Shown: positions 1-5,900, counted from the first letter of the stretch. The stretch is DNA of 6,167 nt from Clostridia bacterium (GCA_024404065.1 JAKSQR010000095.1:1-6167), one strand, 5' to 3'. The notes: generated from the sequence alone by a model not told the origin. Numbers and translations: made by a program.

Positions 1-860
1 CCCTTGTACTCCCCTTCAAAGCAGTTTGTGTGGTCGTGACCTGTGATAACTGCCCTTACATTGCCTGCCTTAATAAGCTCATCAAAAAGGCCGTTGTCGG
101 TTTCCATAATGGAAATATCCTCACCTAAATAGCCCTTAGCCAAATCGGGGTTAAGCTTTACAAAGCCGCCGTCTTTTATAGGAGTTGCGCCCTCGTCATC
201 TGCCTCTGCCTCCATAAGGAGATTAGCGGTAGCGGGCAAGGGAATATGGGTAATAAGAAGGGCGGGCACATATTCGCCCCCATTCTCTTTTTTAAGCTCT
301 TCGTTGGTGCTTACAAACCACTTTACGCTTTCAGGCTTAATCTCCTGATGGCACTGCCTTTTTTCGTCCTTATCCTGCCAGGCGGAGTCCATCATAAAGA
401 GGGCGTAAATAAGCTTATCCTCTTTATAAACCTTAATTACATAGGTGTCGCAGTCTATGGTGCTGTCGGTTGTGTTGCCCTCCATACAGCAGGGATAGGA
501 GCGGTAAATGGACATCTGCTCATCCTTGGTAACGGGATTCATATCGTCGTGATTGCCGTAAATCATTGCGAAGGGCAGCTGCCTTTTCTGAATAGGCTGG
601 AGTATGTAGGAGAGAGCCTCTTTCATAACGCTGAAGGTTGCCTCTTTACCCTTTGCAACCTGCCTTGAGCCGAAGCGGGCATCAAGCAGATGGTTACCTA
701 AAATATTATCACCTGTAAGCAGCACTAAATCCGGCTTTAAGCTGTCGTAGGCTTTATCCAGCATTTCGGTCATCTGCCTGCGCACATACTTTAAATCCTG
801 CGGGTCAGACACCTGCAGGATTGTTACTTTATCTTTAGTTGTAGTAAAAATGTTTTTCAT
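1..860 (-). CDS. Calcineurin-like metallophosphoesterase (partial, C-terminus missing)
   Basis: I translated this frame by hand. It is open from the ATG at 860 to the left edge (286 full codons, no stop), so the C-terminus lies outside the window. The dinuclear-metal phosphoesterase motifs appear in order: SDPQ at about residues 18-21, TGDN at 49-52, GNHDD at 102-106, THIPLP at 204-209 and GHDHTN at 274-279. This supports hydrolysis of a phosphomonoester or phosphodiester, but the substrate cannot be read from the sequence. The first motif is D-x-Q rather than the usual D-x-H. I see no signal peptide or membrane segment, so it is probably cytosolic. It starts only 2 bases after the stop of the zinc-ribbon gene and has no visible Shine-Dalgarno sequence, so it is probably translated by coupling to that gene. 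It is the last visible gene of the four-gene unit. Confidence 0.88.
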   Translation of the reverse strand, partial: MKNIFTTTKDKVTILQVSDPQDLKYVRRQMTEMLDKAYDSLKPDLVLLTGDNILGNHLLDARFGSRQVAKGKEATFSVMKEALSYILQPIQKRQLPFAMIYGNHDDMNPVTKDEQMSIYRSYPCCMEGNTTDSTIDCDTYVIKVYKEDKLIYALFMMDSAWQDKDEKRQCHQEIKPESVKWFVSTNEELKKENGGEYVPALLITHIPLPATANLLMEAEADDEGATPIKDGGFVKLNPDLAKGYLGEDISIMETDNGLFDELIKAGNVRAVITGHDHTNCFEGEYK

Positions 861-862
861 AA

Positions 863-1249
863 TCAATCAAAAAATGCGCCAAAAACTGCAAAGAAAATCC
901 AGAGTAAAACTATGGCTGTGCCCGCAATTTTCACAAACTTTTTATACTTTCTTGCCTCGTCTGTGTCACGCTTCATCATATTATCCTGAGCGCCCTTTGA
1001 AATGTCATTAAGAAAGGCAACAACCTTGTTATCTGCCATATCAGCAGGCACACCTGTGGTGTGGCGTTTTGGGTCAGCCTTGTGAGTTTCCTCAAGGGTA
1101 AACTCATCATCATAGCAATCATGGTCATCATTACGCAAACGAATCTGATTGCCCTGAGCAGCAGAAAACATTGAATTTGCCTGACCACATACGGGGCATT
1201 TTCTTTCGTTTGCCTCAAGCCTTATGCCACAGCCGTTACAATATGCCAT
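863..1249 (-). CDS. Small zinc-ribbon protein with C-terminal membrane anchor
   Basis: A 128-residue protein of unknown function. The N-terminus is a compact zinc ribbon with two CxxC pairs (Cys4/Cys7 and Cys18/Cys21). A polar, acidic middle follows, with a Asp/His/Cys-rich patch near residues 40-48 and no recognisable fold. A basic stretch near 100-107 precedes one hydrophobic segment at about 108-126 that ends the protein, which suggests a tail-anchored protein with the ribbon in the cytosol. The start is well supported by AAAGGAGGT placed 7 bases before the ATG. The gap to the lipid kinase stop upstream is 18 bases, and the phosphoesterase start follows 2 bases after its own stop, so co-transcription is very likely. 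Zinc-ribbon plus single-TM proteins are common hypothetical proteins in Clostridia. A role as a membrane-tethered adaptor is only a guess. Confidence 0.85.
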   Translation of the reverse strand: MAYCNGCGIRLEANERKCPVCGQANSMFSAAQGNQIRLRNDDHDCYDDEFTLEETHKADPKRHTTGVPADMADNKVVAFLNDISKGAQDNMMKRDTDEARKYKKFVKIAGTAIVLLWIFFAVFGAFFD

Positions 1250-1267
1250 AATTACTACCTCCTTTTA

Positions 1268-2197
1268 TTACTGTGCCTTTTTGGTAAGGTATTCGCAGCC
1301 CTTAGGTGCTACAAATTTAATTGCCTTCTCTAAAAGCTCAAACTCTGCATCAGTTACAAACTGGCACTCGCCGTCAACATTTACTGCAGCAGGAGTTTCT
1401 GTGTGAATTTTAAGCTTTTTAACACGCTTGAAGGTGGTTTCCTTCCAGCCAAGATGCTCGCCCCTCTTATAAACATTAAGAAGTGATGCAAGCTTAAGGC
1501 GGGAGAAGGCACTCTCAACAAGTATTACATCAAGAAGACCGTCGTCAATAATTGCCTCAGGTGCTGCACGGAAGCCGCCGCCGTAGTAGGATGCGTTACC
1601 TACAAAGCAGAAAAGGGCATCCTTTGTAACGGTTTCGCCGTTATCGTAAGTAACTGTAAATCTGTTTTTGAACTTCTTTATAATTGCGTAAAGGCAGCCG
1701 ATGTAGTAAGCGCCCTCACCTGTAACAAGGGGGAACTTTTTGATTTTGCCCTGCATAGCGCAAACCTCAGCATCCATACCCATGGAGCACTGATTGATGG
1801 CAATCTCATCACCGCACTTAATAAGGTCCATCTCAACTACTGTGCCTTCAATAATATCATCAAGCTTAAGGAAATCCTCCTTAGTGCCGAAGTAACGAAC
1901 AAAGTCGTTGCCTGAGCCAAGGGGTACAACTGCAACCTCTATGTTTTTATAGCCATAAGCACCATTTACAACCTCGTAAAGTGTGCCGTCACCACCGCAG
2001 GCATATACACGGGCTTCCTCGCCGCTTTCGCCTATCTTTTTGGTCCATTCAATGCCGTCGCCTCTTTTGGTGGTAGGCATAATCTCATAATCAAGGTTAT
2101 ACTTTGCTGCTACCCTTTCAATTTCGGGCTTGATATAATCAAGGGCTAAGTTTTTGCCCTGACCTGCCTGTGGGTTTACAATAAAATAATGCTTCAT
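1268..2197 (-). CDS. Diacylglycerol kinase family lipid kinase (DagK/YegS/LCB5 type)
   Basis: This 309-residue protein has the full length of the soluble bacterial lipid kinases related to DgkB and YegS. Motifs visible in order are VNPQAG at residues 7-12, the nucleotide-binding GGDGT at 68-72, PLGSGNDF at 92-99, a YYGGGFRAAP segment at 204-213, DDGLLDV at 218-224 and NVDGE at 273-277. The Asp residues of GGDGT and GND and the late Glu match the catalytic and metal-linked positions known in the family. The expected reaction is ATP-dependent phosphorylation of diacylglycerol to phosphatidic acid at the inner membrane face, returning lipid to phospholipid synthesis. Other lipid substrates are possible. 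AGGAG lies 7 bases before the ATG and overlaps the TAG stop of the rRNA methyltransferase, only 10 bases upstream, so the two genes form an operon. Confidence 0.93.
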   Translation of the reverse strand: MKHYFIVNPQAGQGKNLALDYIKPEIERVAAKYNLDYEIMPTTKRGDGIEWTKKIGESGEEARVYACGGDGTLYEVVNGAYGYKNIEVAVVPLGSGNDFVRYFGTKEDFLKLDDIIEGTVVEMDLIKCGDEIAINQCSMGMDAEVCAMQGKIKKFPLVTGEGAYYIGCLYAIIKKFKNRFTVTYDNGETVTKDALFCFVGNASYYGGGFRAAPEAIIDDGLLDVILVESAFSRLKLASLLNVYKRGEHLGWKETTFKRVKKLKIHTETPAAVNVDGECQFVTDAEFELLEKAIKFVAPKGCEYLTKKAQ

Positions 2198-2207
2198 AAT
2201 TTATCTC

Positions 2208-3323
2208 CTATTTGAAATACATAAAGGCCTGACATTTAATCATACCGTTATATAATTTTCTGCGTTTATCTGCCTTTCTGCCGAAGGCTGCCTCAAACTC
2301 TTCGTCGGGGCTTATTATAGTATAGCTCCAGCCGTTTCTTTTTGCAAATACATTGCCCATCTCTCTGTAAAGCTCCTCACAGGCGGTAAGGTCCATCATT
2401 CTTTCACCATAGGGTGGGTTGCAGATAAGTGTGCCACGCTCTGTGGATGGGTTAAAGGAGCGGACATCTGCTACCTTAAGGTGAATTAAATCACTTACAC
2501 CTGCACGCTGTGCATTTACCATAGCAATTTCAACTGCCTTAGGGTCAATATCTGAGCCGAATGCCTCAAAATCATTAGGCACACGCTCAAGGGATTTTGC
2601 TCTCTCCCTTTCCTCGCTCCATACGTTGCGGGGTATTACATCAAACCTCTCGGCTGAGAAATTACGGTGAAGTCCGGGGGCAACATTCTTTGCCATAAGT
2701 GCGCCCTCTATAAGAATTGTGCCGCTGCCGCACATAGGGTCATAAAATTTATGATAGGGACGAAGCCTTGAAATATTGCAAAGGGCGGCTGCAAGGGTCT
2801 CTTTAATGGGGGCATCATTTGCATCAAGGCGGTAGCCACGCTTGTGAAGGCCCATACCTGAGGTATCTATAAGCAGAGATACTACATCCTTATTGATGGC
2901 AAACTGAATCTGATGTATAGGACCTGTTTCATCAAACCACTCTATGTGATGCTTTGCCTTCATCCTCTCAACTACTGCCTTTTTGATAATTGCCTGACAG
3001 TCACGGGTTGAAAAGAGGGTGGAATTTATGCTGTAACCCTTTACGGGGAAGGCATCATCTGCACCTATCCAGTTTTCCCACTCTAAATTTTTAGTGCCCT
3101 GAAACAGCTCCTCAAAGCTTCTTGCCTCAAATGAGCCTACAAGAATCTGCACTCTCTCGGCATATCTTGATGAGATATTTACACGGGCAAGCATATACTC
3201 ATCACCGCTGAAAAGCACTCTGCCATTCTCGGCAAGCACATTCTCTGCGCCCATATCTTTAAGTTCATTTGAAATAAGAGACTCCATACCAAGCAGGCAG
3301 GGAATTACAAAATTGATATTCAT
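2208..3323 (-). CDS. ypsC: THUMP-domain class I SAM-dependent 23S rRNA methyltransferase (YpsC/RlmL-N type)
   Basis: This 371-residue protein resembles Bacillus YpsC and the N-terminal half of E. coli RlmL from end to end. Residues 1 to about 60 form the ferredoxin-like lead-in, about 60-155 the THUMP RNA-binding domain, and 165-371 the Rossmann methyltransferase. Visible motifs are LHKRGYR at 159-165, the SAM-binding DPMCGSGT at 195-202, the acidic GSDID at 256-260 and the catalytic NPPYGER at 302-308, whose N-P-P-Y form is typical of N2-guanine and other exocyclic amine methylation. By homology it should make m2G in 23S rRNA, near E. coli position 2445; the exact site is an inference. The start is supported by GGAG 5 bases before the ATG. 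It is the first gene of the four-gene unit and begins just 13 bases after the U-tract of the hpf terminator. Confidence 0.95.
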   Translation of the reverse strand: MNINFVIPCLLGMESLISNELKDMGAENVLAENGRVLFSGDEYMLARVNISSRYAERVQILVGSFEARSFEELFQGTKNLEWENWIGADDAFPVKGYSINSTLFSTRDCQAIIKKAVVERMKAKHHIEWFDETGPIHQIQFAINKDVVSLLIDTSGMGLHKRGYRLDANDAPIKETLAAALCNISRLRPYHKFYDPMCGSGTILIEGALMAKNVAPGLHRNFSAERFDVIPRNVWSEERERAKSLERVPNDFEAFGSDIDPKAVEIAMVNAQRAGVSDLIHLKVADVRSFNPSTERGTLICNPPYGERMMDLTACEELYREMGNVFAKRNGWSYTIISPDEEFEAAFGRKADKRRKLYNGMIKCQAFMYFK

Positions 3324-3335
3324 ATATTCTCCAAA

Positions 3336-3361
3336 GAAAAAAGCGGGGTAAAATACCCCGC
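3336..3361 (-). terminator. Strong intrinsic terminator after hpf
   Basis: On the minus strand a perfect 8-bp GC-rich stem (GCGGGGTA paired with TACCCCGC, loop TTT) is followed at once by six T residues at 3342-3337. It lies 12 bases after the hpf stop codon, a textbook position. The downstream methyltransferase start codon is only 13 bases beyond the T-tract. Confidence 0.93.
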
Positions 3362-3365
3362 AGAA

Positions 3366-3394
3366 ATTATAGATTATTCAGCATCGGGGGTTAA
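3366..3394 (-). promoter_or_regulatory. Candidate SigA promoter for the methyltransferase unit, inside the 3' end of hpf
   Basis: The minus strand shows a -35-like TTAACC at 3394-3389, a 17-base spacer and a perfect -10 TATAAT at 3371-3366, just past the hpf stop codon. Transcription would start near 3359-3360, inside the left arm of the hpf terminator stem. No promoter can fit between that terminator and the methyltransferase start at 3323, so this is the best candidate to drive the downstream unit. The -35 box matches the consensus at 4 of 6 positions. Confidence 0.5.
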
Positions 3395-3907
3395 AAGACC
3401 ATAACCGCCGTCATTACGCTTGTAAACCACGTTGATTTCACCTGACTCCTCATTGAGGAACATATAAAACTGGTGACCTACAAGATTCATCTGAAGGATT
3501 GCTTCCTCAACGGATTCGGGCTTTAAGGCTACTCTCTTTTGCCTTACAAGCTCATACTCAATCTCTTCCTCTACCTCTTCCTCGTCTGCCTCAATGGGGG
3601 CTACGAAGTGGGTATCACGCATCTTTCTTTCAAGACGGGTCTTGTTTTTGCGAATCTGTCTGATAAGGGTGTCAACACATTTGTCGAGTGCCTCGTTCAT
3701 GTTCTCGGCTCTCTCAAGGGCTCTGAAAGTCATGCCACGATTATTAACGGTGATTTCAACATTCTGTGATGACTTTTCAACAGTTACTGTGACCTTAGCC
3801 TCCACATCACTGCCAAAGAATTTCTCAATCTTCTTAAGCTTCTTTTCTGCGTGCTCCTTAAAGGAATCACGAGGTGTACACTTACGGCCTGTAATTGTGA
3901 TATTCAT
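3374..3907 (-). CDS. hpf: Ribosome hibernation-promoting factor, long form
   Basis: A 177-residue long HPF that binds the 30S decoding region and pairs 70S ribosomes into inactive 100S dimers in slow growth or stress. Residues 1 to about 100 are the S30AE/RaiA domain (opening MNITITGRKCTP, basic KNKTRLERKMRD near 88-99). An acidic linker at 107-119 follows, then the C-terminal dimerisation domain at 120-177 with EEAILQMNLVGHQFYMF and VVYKRNDGGYGLL. The usual KPMS before EEAILQM is KPES here, a small departure. I chose the ATG at 3907 because AAAGGGG lies 8 bases upstream and the protein then aligns with family N-termini. A GTG at 3946 would add 13 residues that match nothing in the family. 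The gene is monocistronic by its signals, with its own promoters upstream and a strong terminator downstream. Confidence 0.96.
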   Translation of the reverse strand: MNITITGRKCTPRDSFKEHAEKKLKKIEKFFGSDVEAKVTVTVEKSSQNVEITVNNRGMTFRALERAENMNEALDKCVDTLIRQIRKNKTRLERKMRDTHFVAPIEADEEEVEEEIEYELVRQKRVALKPESVEEAILQMNLVGHQFYMFLNEESGEINVVYKRNDGGYGLLTPDAE

Positions 3908-3930
3908 ACAGTCATCCCCTTTTAGGTTTT

Positions 3931-3945
3931 TGAGGTTTATCCTCA
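3931..3945 (-). promoter_or_regulatory. Small hairpin at the predicted 5' end of the hpf mRNA
   Basis: The minus strand reads TGAGG, loop ATAAA, CCTCA: a perfect 5-bp stem that can be lengthened by AGG/CCT (3948-3946 with 3926-3924) across a four-base A bulge. It begins at or within a few bases of the start site predicted from the nearest -10 box. It lies upstream of the ribosome binding site (about 3916-3920) and does not cover it, so mRNA protection is more plausible than translational blocking. Confidence 0.4.
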
Positions 3946-3950
3946 CCTAT

Positions 3951-3980
3951 ATAATAGCACATTTTACCATATATACTCAA
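3951..3980 (-). promoter_or_regulatory. hpf proximal promoter (extended -10)
   Basis: Minus strand: -35 TTGAGT at 3980-3975, 18-base spacer, -10 TATTAT at 3956-3951, preceded by TGC to give an extended -10 element. The predicted start near 3944-3946 leaves a leader of about 37-39 bases before the hpf ATG. Confidence 0.6.
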
Positions 3981-3995
3981 GTACAATTTAAGGAT

Positions 3996-4024
3996 TTTAT
4001 ACAAATTTCACAAACAATTCACAA
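3996..4024 (-). promoter_or_regulatory. Possible second, distal hpf promoter
   Basis: Minus strand: TTGTGA at 4024-4019, 17-base spacer, TATAAA at 4001-3996. Spacing is ideal and the boxes match the housekeeping consensus at 4 and 5 of 6 positions, but the region is AT-rich and chance matches are likely. Tandem promoters upstream of hpf would suit a gene controlled by growth phase. Confidence 0.35.
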
Positions 4025-4067
4025 TTATGACGGAAATATGGTTATTCAGTTTTAATTACAAAATGGC

Positions 4068-4092
4068 AAAAAGCCAGTAAACTCAAGGCTTT
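4068..4092 (-). terminator. Probable weak terminator after the fumarase alpha gene
   Basis: Two bases after the fumarase stop codon the minus strand has AAAGCC, an 11-base loop, then GGCTTT running into a TTTTT tract at 4072-4068. The stem is only 6 bp with a large loop, so termination is probably partial. Some read-through into hpf is possible. Confidence 0.5.
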
Positions 4093-4094
4093 AA

Positions 4095-4937
4095 TCAGAT
4101 TGTAAAGCTCTCGTGCCTTGTTACGTGGCAGCCGATATTTACTGCTACAGGCAGACCTGCAATGTGGGTTGGGTGCCACTCAATAGCTGCTGCAAGGGCT
4201 GTGGTAACACCGCCGAAGCCCTGAGGACCTATATCAAGCTGGTTGATTCTCTCAAGTATATCCCTTTCCATCTGGGCATAATACTCATCCTCATTAGGCT
4301 TTGAGATGCTGCGGCAAAGTGCCTGCTTTGAGAGCATTGCACACTTTTCAAAGTCACCGCCTATACCTACGCCTACTACCATAGGTGGGCAGGGGTTTGA
4401 GCCTGCAACCTTAACAACATCTACAACAAAGTCTATAATATCCTCACGGGTTGCGGAGGGGGTAAACATTTTTGATTTGCTCATATTTTCACTGCCGAAG
4501 CCCTTAGGTGCAACAGTGAATTTTGCCTTATCACCCGGCACAATGCTGATGTGAATAACAGCGGGGGTATTGTCGCCTGTATTTACCCTTCTTAATGGGT
4601 CCTTAACAATGCTTTTACGAAGGTAGCCCTCTGTGTAGCCCTGACGCACGCCCTCATTGATGGCATCCTCAAAGTTGCCGTTTACAAAGTGTACATCCTG
4701 ACCGATTTCGGCAAAGATAACTGCCATGCCTGTATCCTGACATACGGGTAAATCCTCACTGCGGGCAGCATCAATATTATCTGCAAGGCTCTGCATAACG
4801 GAAATGGCAATCTCACGGTTTTCGCAGGATTTGCAGTATCTTATACGCTCCTCTAAGTCTGCAGGCAAAATTTTATTTGCCTTGATGCAGGCATTTTTTA
4901 TGCCTTCAGTTACAAGATTTAAGTCAATCTCTCTCAT
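4095..4937 (-). CDS. fumA: Class I fumarate hydratase, alpha subunit
   Basis: This 280-residue protein has the usual length of the alpha subunit of two-subunit, oxygen-sensitive [4Fe-4S] fumarases, equal to the N-terminal part of E. coli FumA. The three cluster cysteines are all present: Cys66 in LPVCQDTG, Cys183 in SNPCPP and Cys270 near the end in NIGCHVTRH. Other family signatures are APKGFGSEN at 143-151, VVGVGIGG at 187-194 and GPQGFGGVTT at 237-246. The enzyme interconverts fumarate and malate in the cytosol, here probably in a partial, reductive TCA branch. The alpha subunit needs a beta subunit, yet none is adjacent: the S1 gene lies upstream and hpf downstream. The alpha subunit of the related L-tartrate dehydratase looks similar and cannot be fully excluded. 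AAGGGG sits 6 bases before the ATG. Confidence 0.93.
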   Translation of the reverse strand: MREIDLNLVTEGIKNACIKANKILPADLEERIRYCKSCENREIAISVMQSLADNIDAARSEDLPVCQDTGMAVIFAEIGQDVHFVNGNFEDAINEGVRQGYTEGYLRKSIVKDPLRRVNTGDNTPAVIHISIVPGDKAKFTVAPKGFGSENMSKSKMFTPSATREDIIDFVVDVVKVAGSNPCPPMVVGVGIGGDFEKCAMLSKQALCRSISKPNEDEYYAQMERDILERINQLDIGPQGFGGVTTALAAAIEWHPTHIAGLPVAVNIGCHVTRHESFTI

Positions 4938-4954
4938 ATATATCCCCTTTTCAC

Positions 4955-4982
4955 AAAGAAAGCACCGATATAAACCGGTGCT
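4955..4982 (-). terminator. Intrinsic terminator between the S1-protein gene and the fumarase gene
   Basis: Minus strand: a perfect 7-bp stem AGCACCG / CGGTGCT with an 8-base loop, followed by TTCTTT. It begins 7 bases after the S1-protein stop codon. The U-tract is interrupted by one C, so efficiency may be moderate. The fumarase ATG lies 17 bases beyond the tract, with only its ribosome binding site in between. Confidence 0.78.
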
Positions 4983-4989
4983 GCTGATT

Positions 4990-5499
4990 TTAGTTTTTAC
5001 CTCTGCGTGAGTAACCTACGCTGCCACGCTTTGCGTCAGTTCTTTTAAGGTCGCTCATCTTTTCGTCACTTGCCTTTTTGAAGGAAGCCATCATATCCTC
5101 AAAGCTCTGCTTTTCGCCTGTGGGGGCAGAGGATTTCTGACCTGTCCAGACATTAGGTGCAGGGCGGTCTCTTTTAACATAGGGCTTCTTTTCGCCTTTA
5201 TCAGACTTATCGCCTCTGTCGCCCTTATCGCTGCGCTGAGGCTTTTCGCCCTTCTTTTCAGAGCTTTGCTCAAGCTCCTTTATTGAGAGGCTGATTTTGC
5301 CCTCGGGGCTTACCTTGATTACCTTTGCGGTAACCTCCTGACCAACCTGAAGATGGTCCTTTATATCCTTAACAAAGCCGGCTGACACGTGTGATATGTG
5401 AATCATACCGGTTTTGCCGCCCTCTATCTCCATAAATGCACCGAAATCTGTTATTCCGGTAATTTTGCCGTTTACTACTACGCCTTCTTCAATTGACAT
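4990..5499 (-). CDS. yabR: Single S1-domain RNA-binding protein (YabR-like)
   Basis: A 169-residue protein. Residues 3-74 form one S1 OB-fold domain with the hallmarks GKITGITDFGAFMEI, TGMIHIS, VGQEVTAKV and GKISLSIK, and the N-terminus closely follows Bacillus YabR. Residues 78-112 are a highly charged linker dominated by Lys, Gly, Asp and Arg in near-repeats such as SDKGDRGDKSDKGEK. Residues 131-169 carry a conserved clostridial-type tail (SFEDMMASFKKASDEKMSDLKR, then a basic KRGS...SRRGKN end). It probably binds ribosomal or messenger RNA in the cytosol; its precise role is not established in the family. The ribosome binding site AAAGG lies a rather long 12 bases from the ATG, but homology fixes the start. 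It follows divIC after 43 bases and is probably co-transcribed with it. Confidence 0.92.
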   Translation of the reverse strand: MSIEEGVVVNGKITGITDFGAFMEIEGGKTGMIHISHVSAGFVKDIKDHLQVGQEVTAKVIKVSPEGKISLSIKELEQSSEKKGEKPQRSDKGDRGDKSDKGEKKPYVKRDRPAPNVWTGQKSSAPTGEKQSFEDMMASFKKASDEKMSDLKRTDAKRGSVGYSRRGKN

Positions 5500-5530
5500 A
5501 CAGTGAATTTACCTTTCGTTTTAATATATA

Positions 5531-5544
5531 AAGCCTTGTGGCTT
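5531..5544 (-). other. Small stem-loop at the divIC stop codon
   Basis: Minus strand: AAGCC, loop ACAA, GGCTT, followed by TTTATATATT. The 5-bp stem starts inside the divIC TAA stop codon. It is too short, and its T-tract too broken, for a confident terminator. It may mark partial termination or mRNA processing between divIC and the S1-protein gene. Confidence 0.3.
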
Positions 5545-5833
5545 AGTCTGCGTCGTTATCAATATACACTCTTTCCTCAGGGTGTACATAGCCGTTTTCA
5601 CGGGCTACATCCTCTTTATACTTATCGTCATCAACATGCTCAAGAGTCTGTGACATTTTGCTGTTTTCCTCACTTAAAGCATCTATTGAGGACTGAATCT
5701 CAGCAATCTGCTCATTCTGCTGCCTTATGGTAATAAGCTTGGGGATAGTGTAAAATGCCAGAAATGCAAGCAATATAACAATTACACCCGCCATAATGAG
5801 CTTGTCTCTTTTTGTAATCAGCTTAGTTTTCAT
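5543..5833 (-). CDS. divIC: Septum formation initiator family protein DivIC
   Basis: A 96-residue bitopic membrane protein of the DivIC/FtsB type. Residues 1-10 are a short basic cytosolic tail, about 11-30 one transmembrane helix, and about 34-68 an extracytoplasmic coiled coil rich in Gln, Ile, Leu and Glu. A conserved end motif follows (YKEDVARENGYVHPEERVYID, near 72-92). It should pair with an FtsL-type partner and with DivIB at the division septum to activate septal wall synthesis. I chose the ATG at 5833 because GGAG lies 6 bases before it. A TTG at 5845 would add four residues but overlaps that ribosome binding site. The position next to rqcP and the S1-protein gene matches Bacillus and clostridial gene order. 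A clear promoter precedes it. Confidence 0.93.
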   Translation of the reverse strand: MKTKLITKRDKLIMAGVIVILLAFLAFYTIPKLITIRQQNEQIAEIQSSIDALSEENSKMSQTLEHVDDDKYKEDVARENGYVHPEERVYIDNDAD

Positions 5834-5870
5834 GCTGCTCTCCAAATTTTAACAATAATAGCTTTGGGTT

Positions 5871-5900
5871 ATTATACAATATTTATTTTATATAATGCAA
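5871..5900 (-). promoter_or_regulatory. SigA-type promoter for divIC
   Basis: Minus strand: -35 TTGCAT at 5900-5895, 18-base spacer, perfect -10 TATAAT at 5876-5871. The predicted start near 5863-5864 gives a leader of about 30 bases before the divIC ATG. The surrounding gap is very AT-rich, which suits a promoter but also makes chance boxes more likely. Confidence 0.6.

Noticed and set aside
246..668. A 140-codon open frame on the plus strand
   Set aside because: It lies wholly opposite the metallophosphoesterase, whose minus-strand frame carries all the family motifs. The plus-strand product has no recognisable domain.
3908..3946. A longer hpf start at a GTG (3946)
   Set aside because: It lies at or upstream of the predicted transcription start. 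The added residues do not match the family, and the ATG at 3907 has a good ribosome binding site.
3594..4055. A 153-codon plus-strand open frame across hpf and its upstream region
   Set aside because: It is antisense to a well-supported hpf gene and runs through the promoter region. It has no plausible ribosome binding site, and its composition is that of an antisense shadow.
5834..5845. A longer divIC start at a TTG (5845)
   Set aside because: This codon overlaps the GGAG that serves the ATG at 5833, and the four extra residues have no support.
5837..5868. CCAAA/TTTGG pairing in the divIC leader that could hide the ribosome binding site
   Set aside because: The stem is only 5 bp, with a 16-base AT-rich loop. 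It is too weak to call a regulatory structure.
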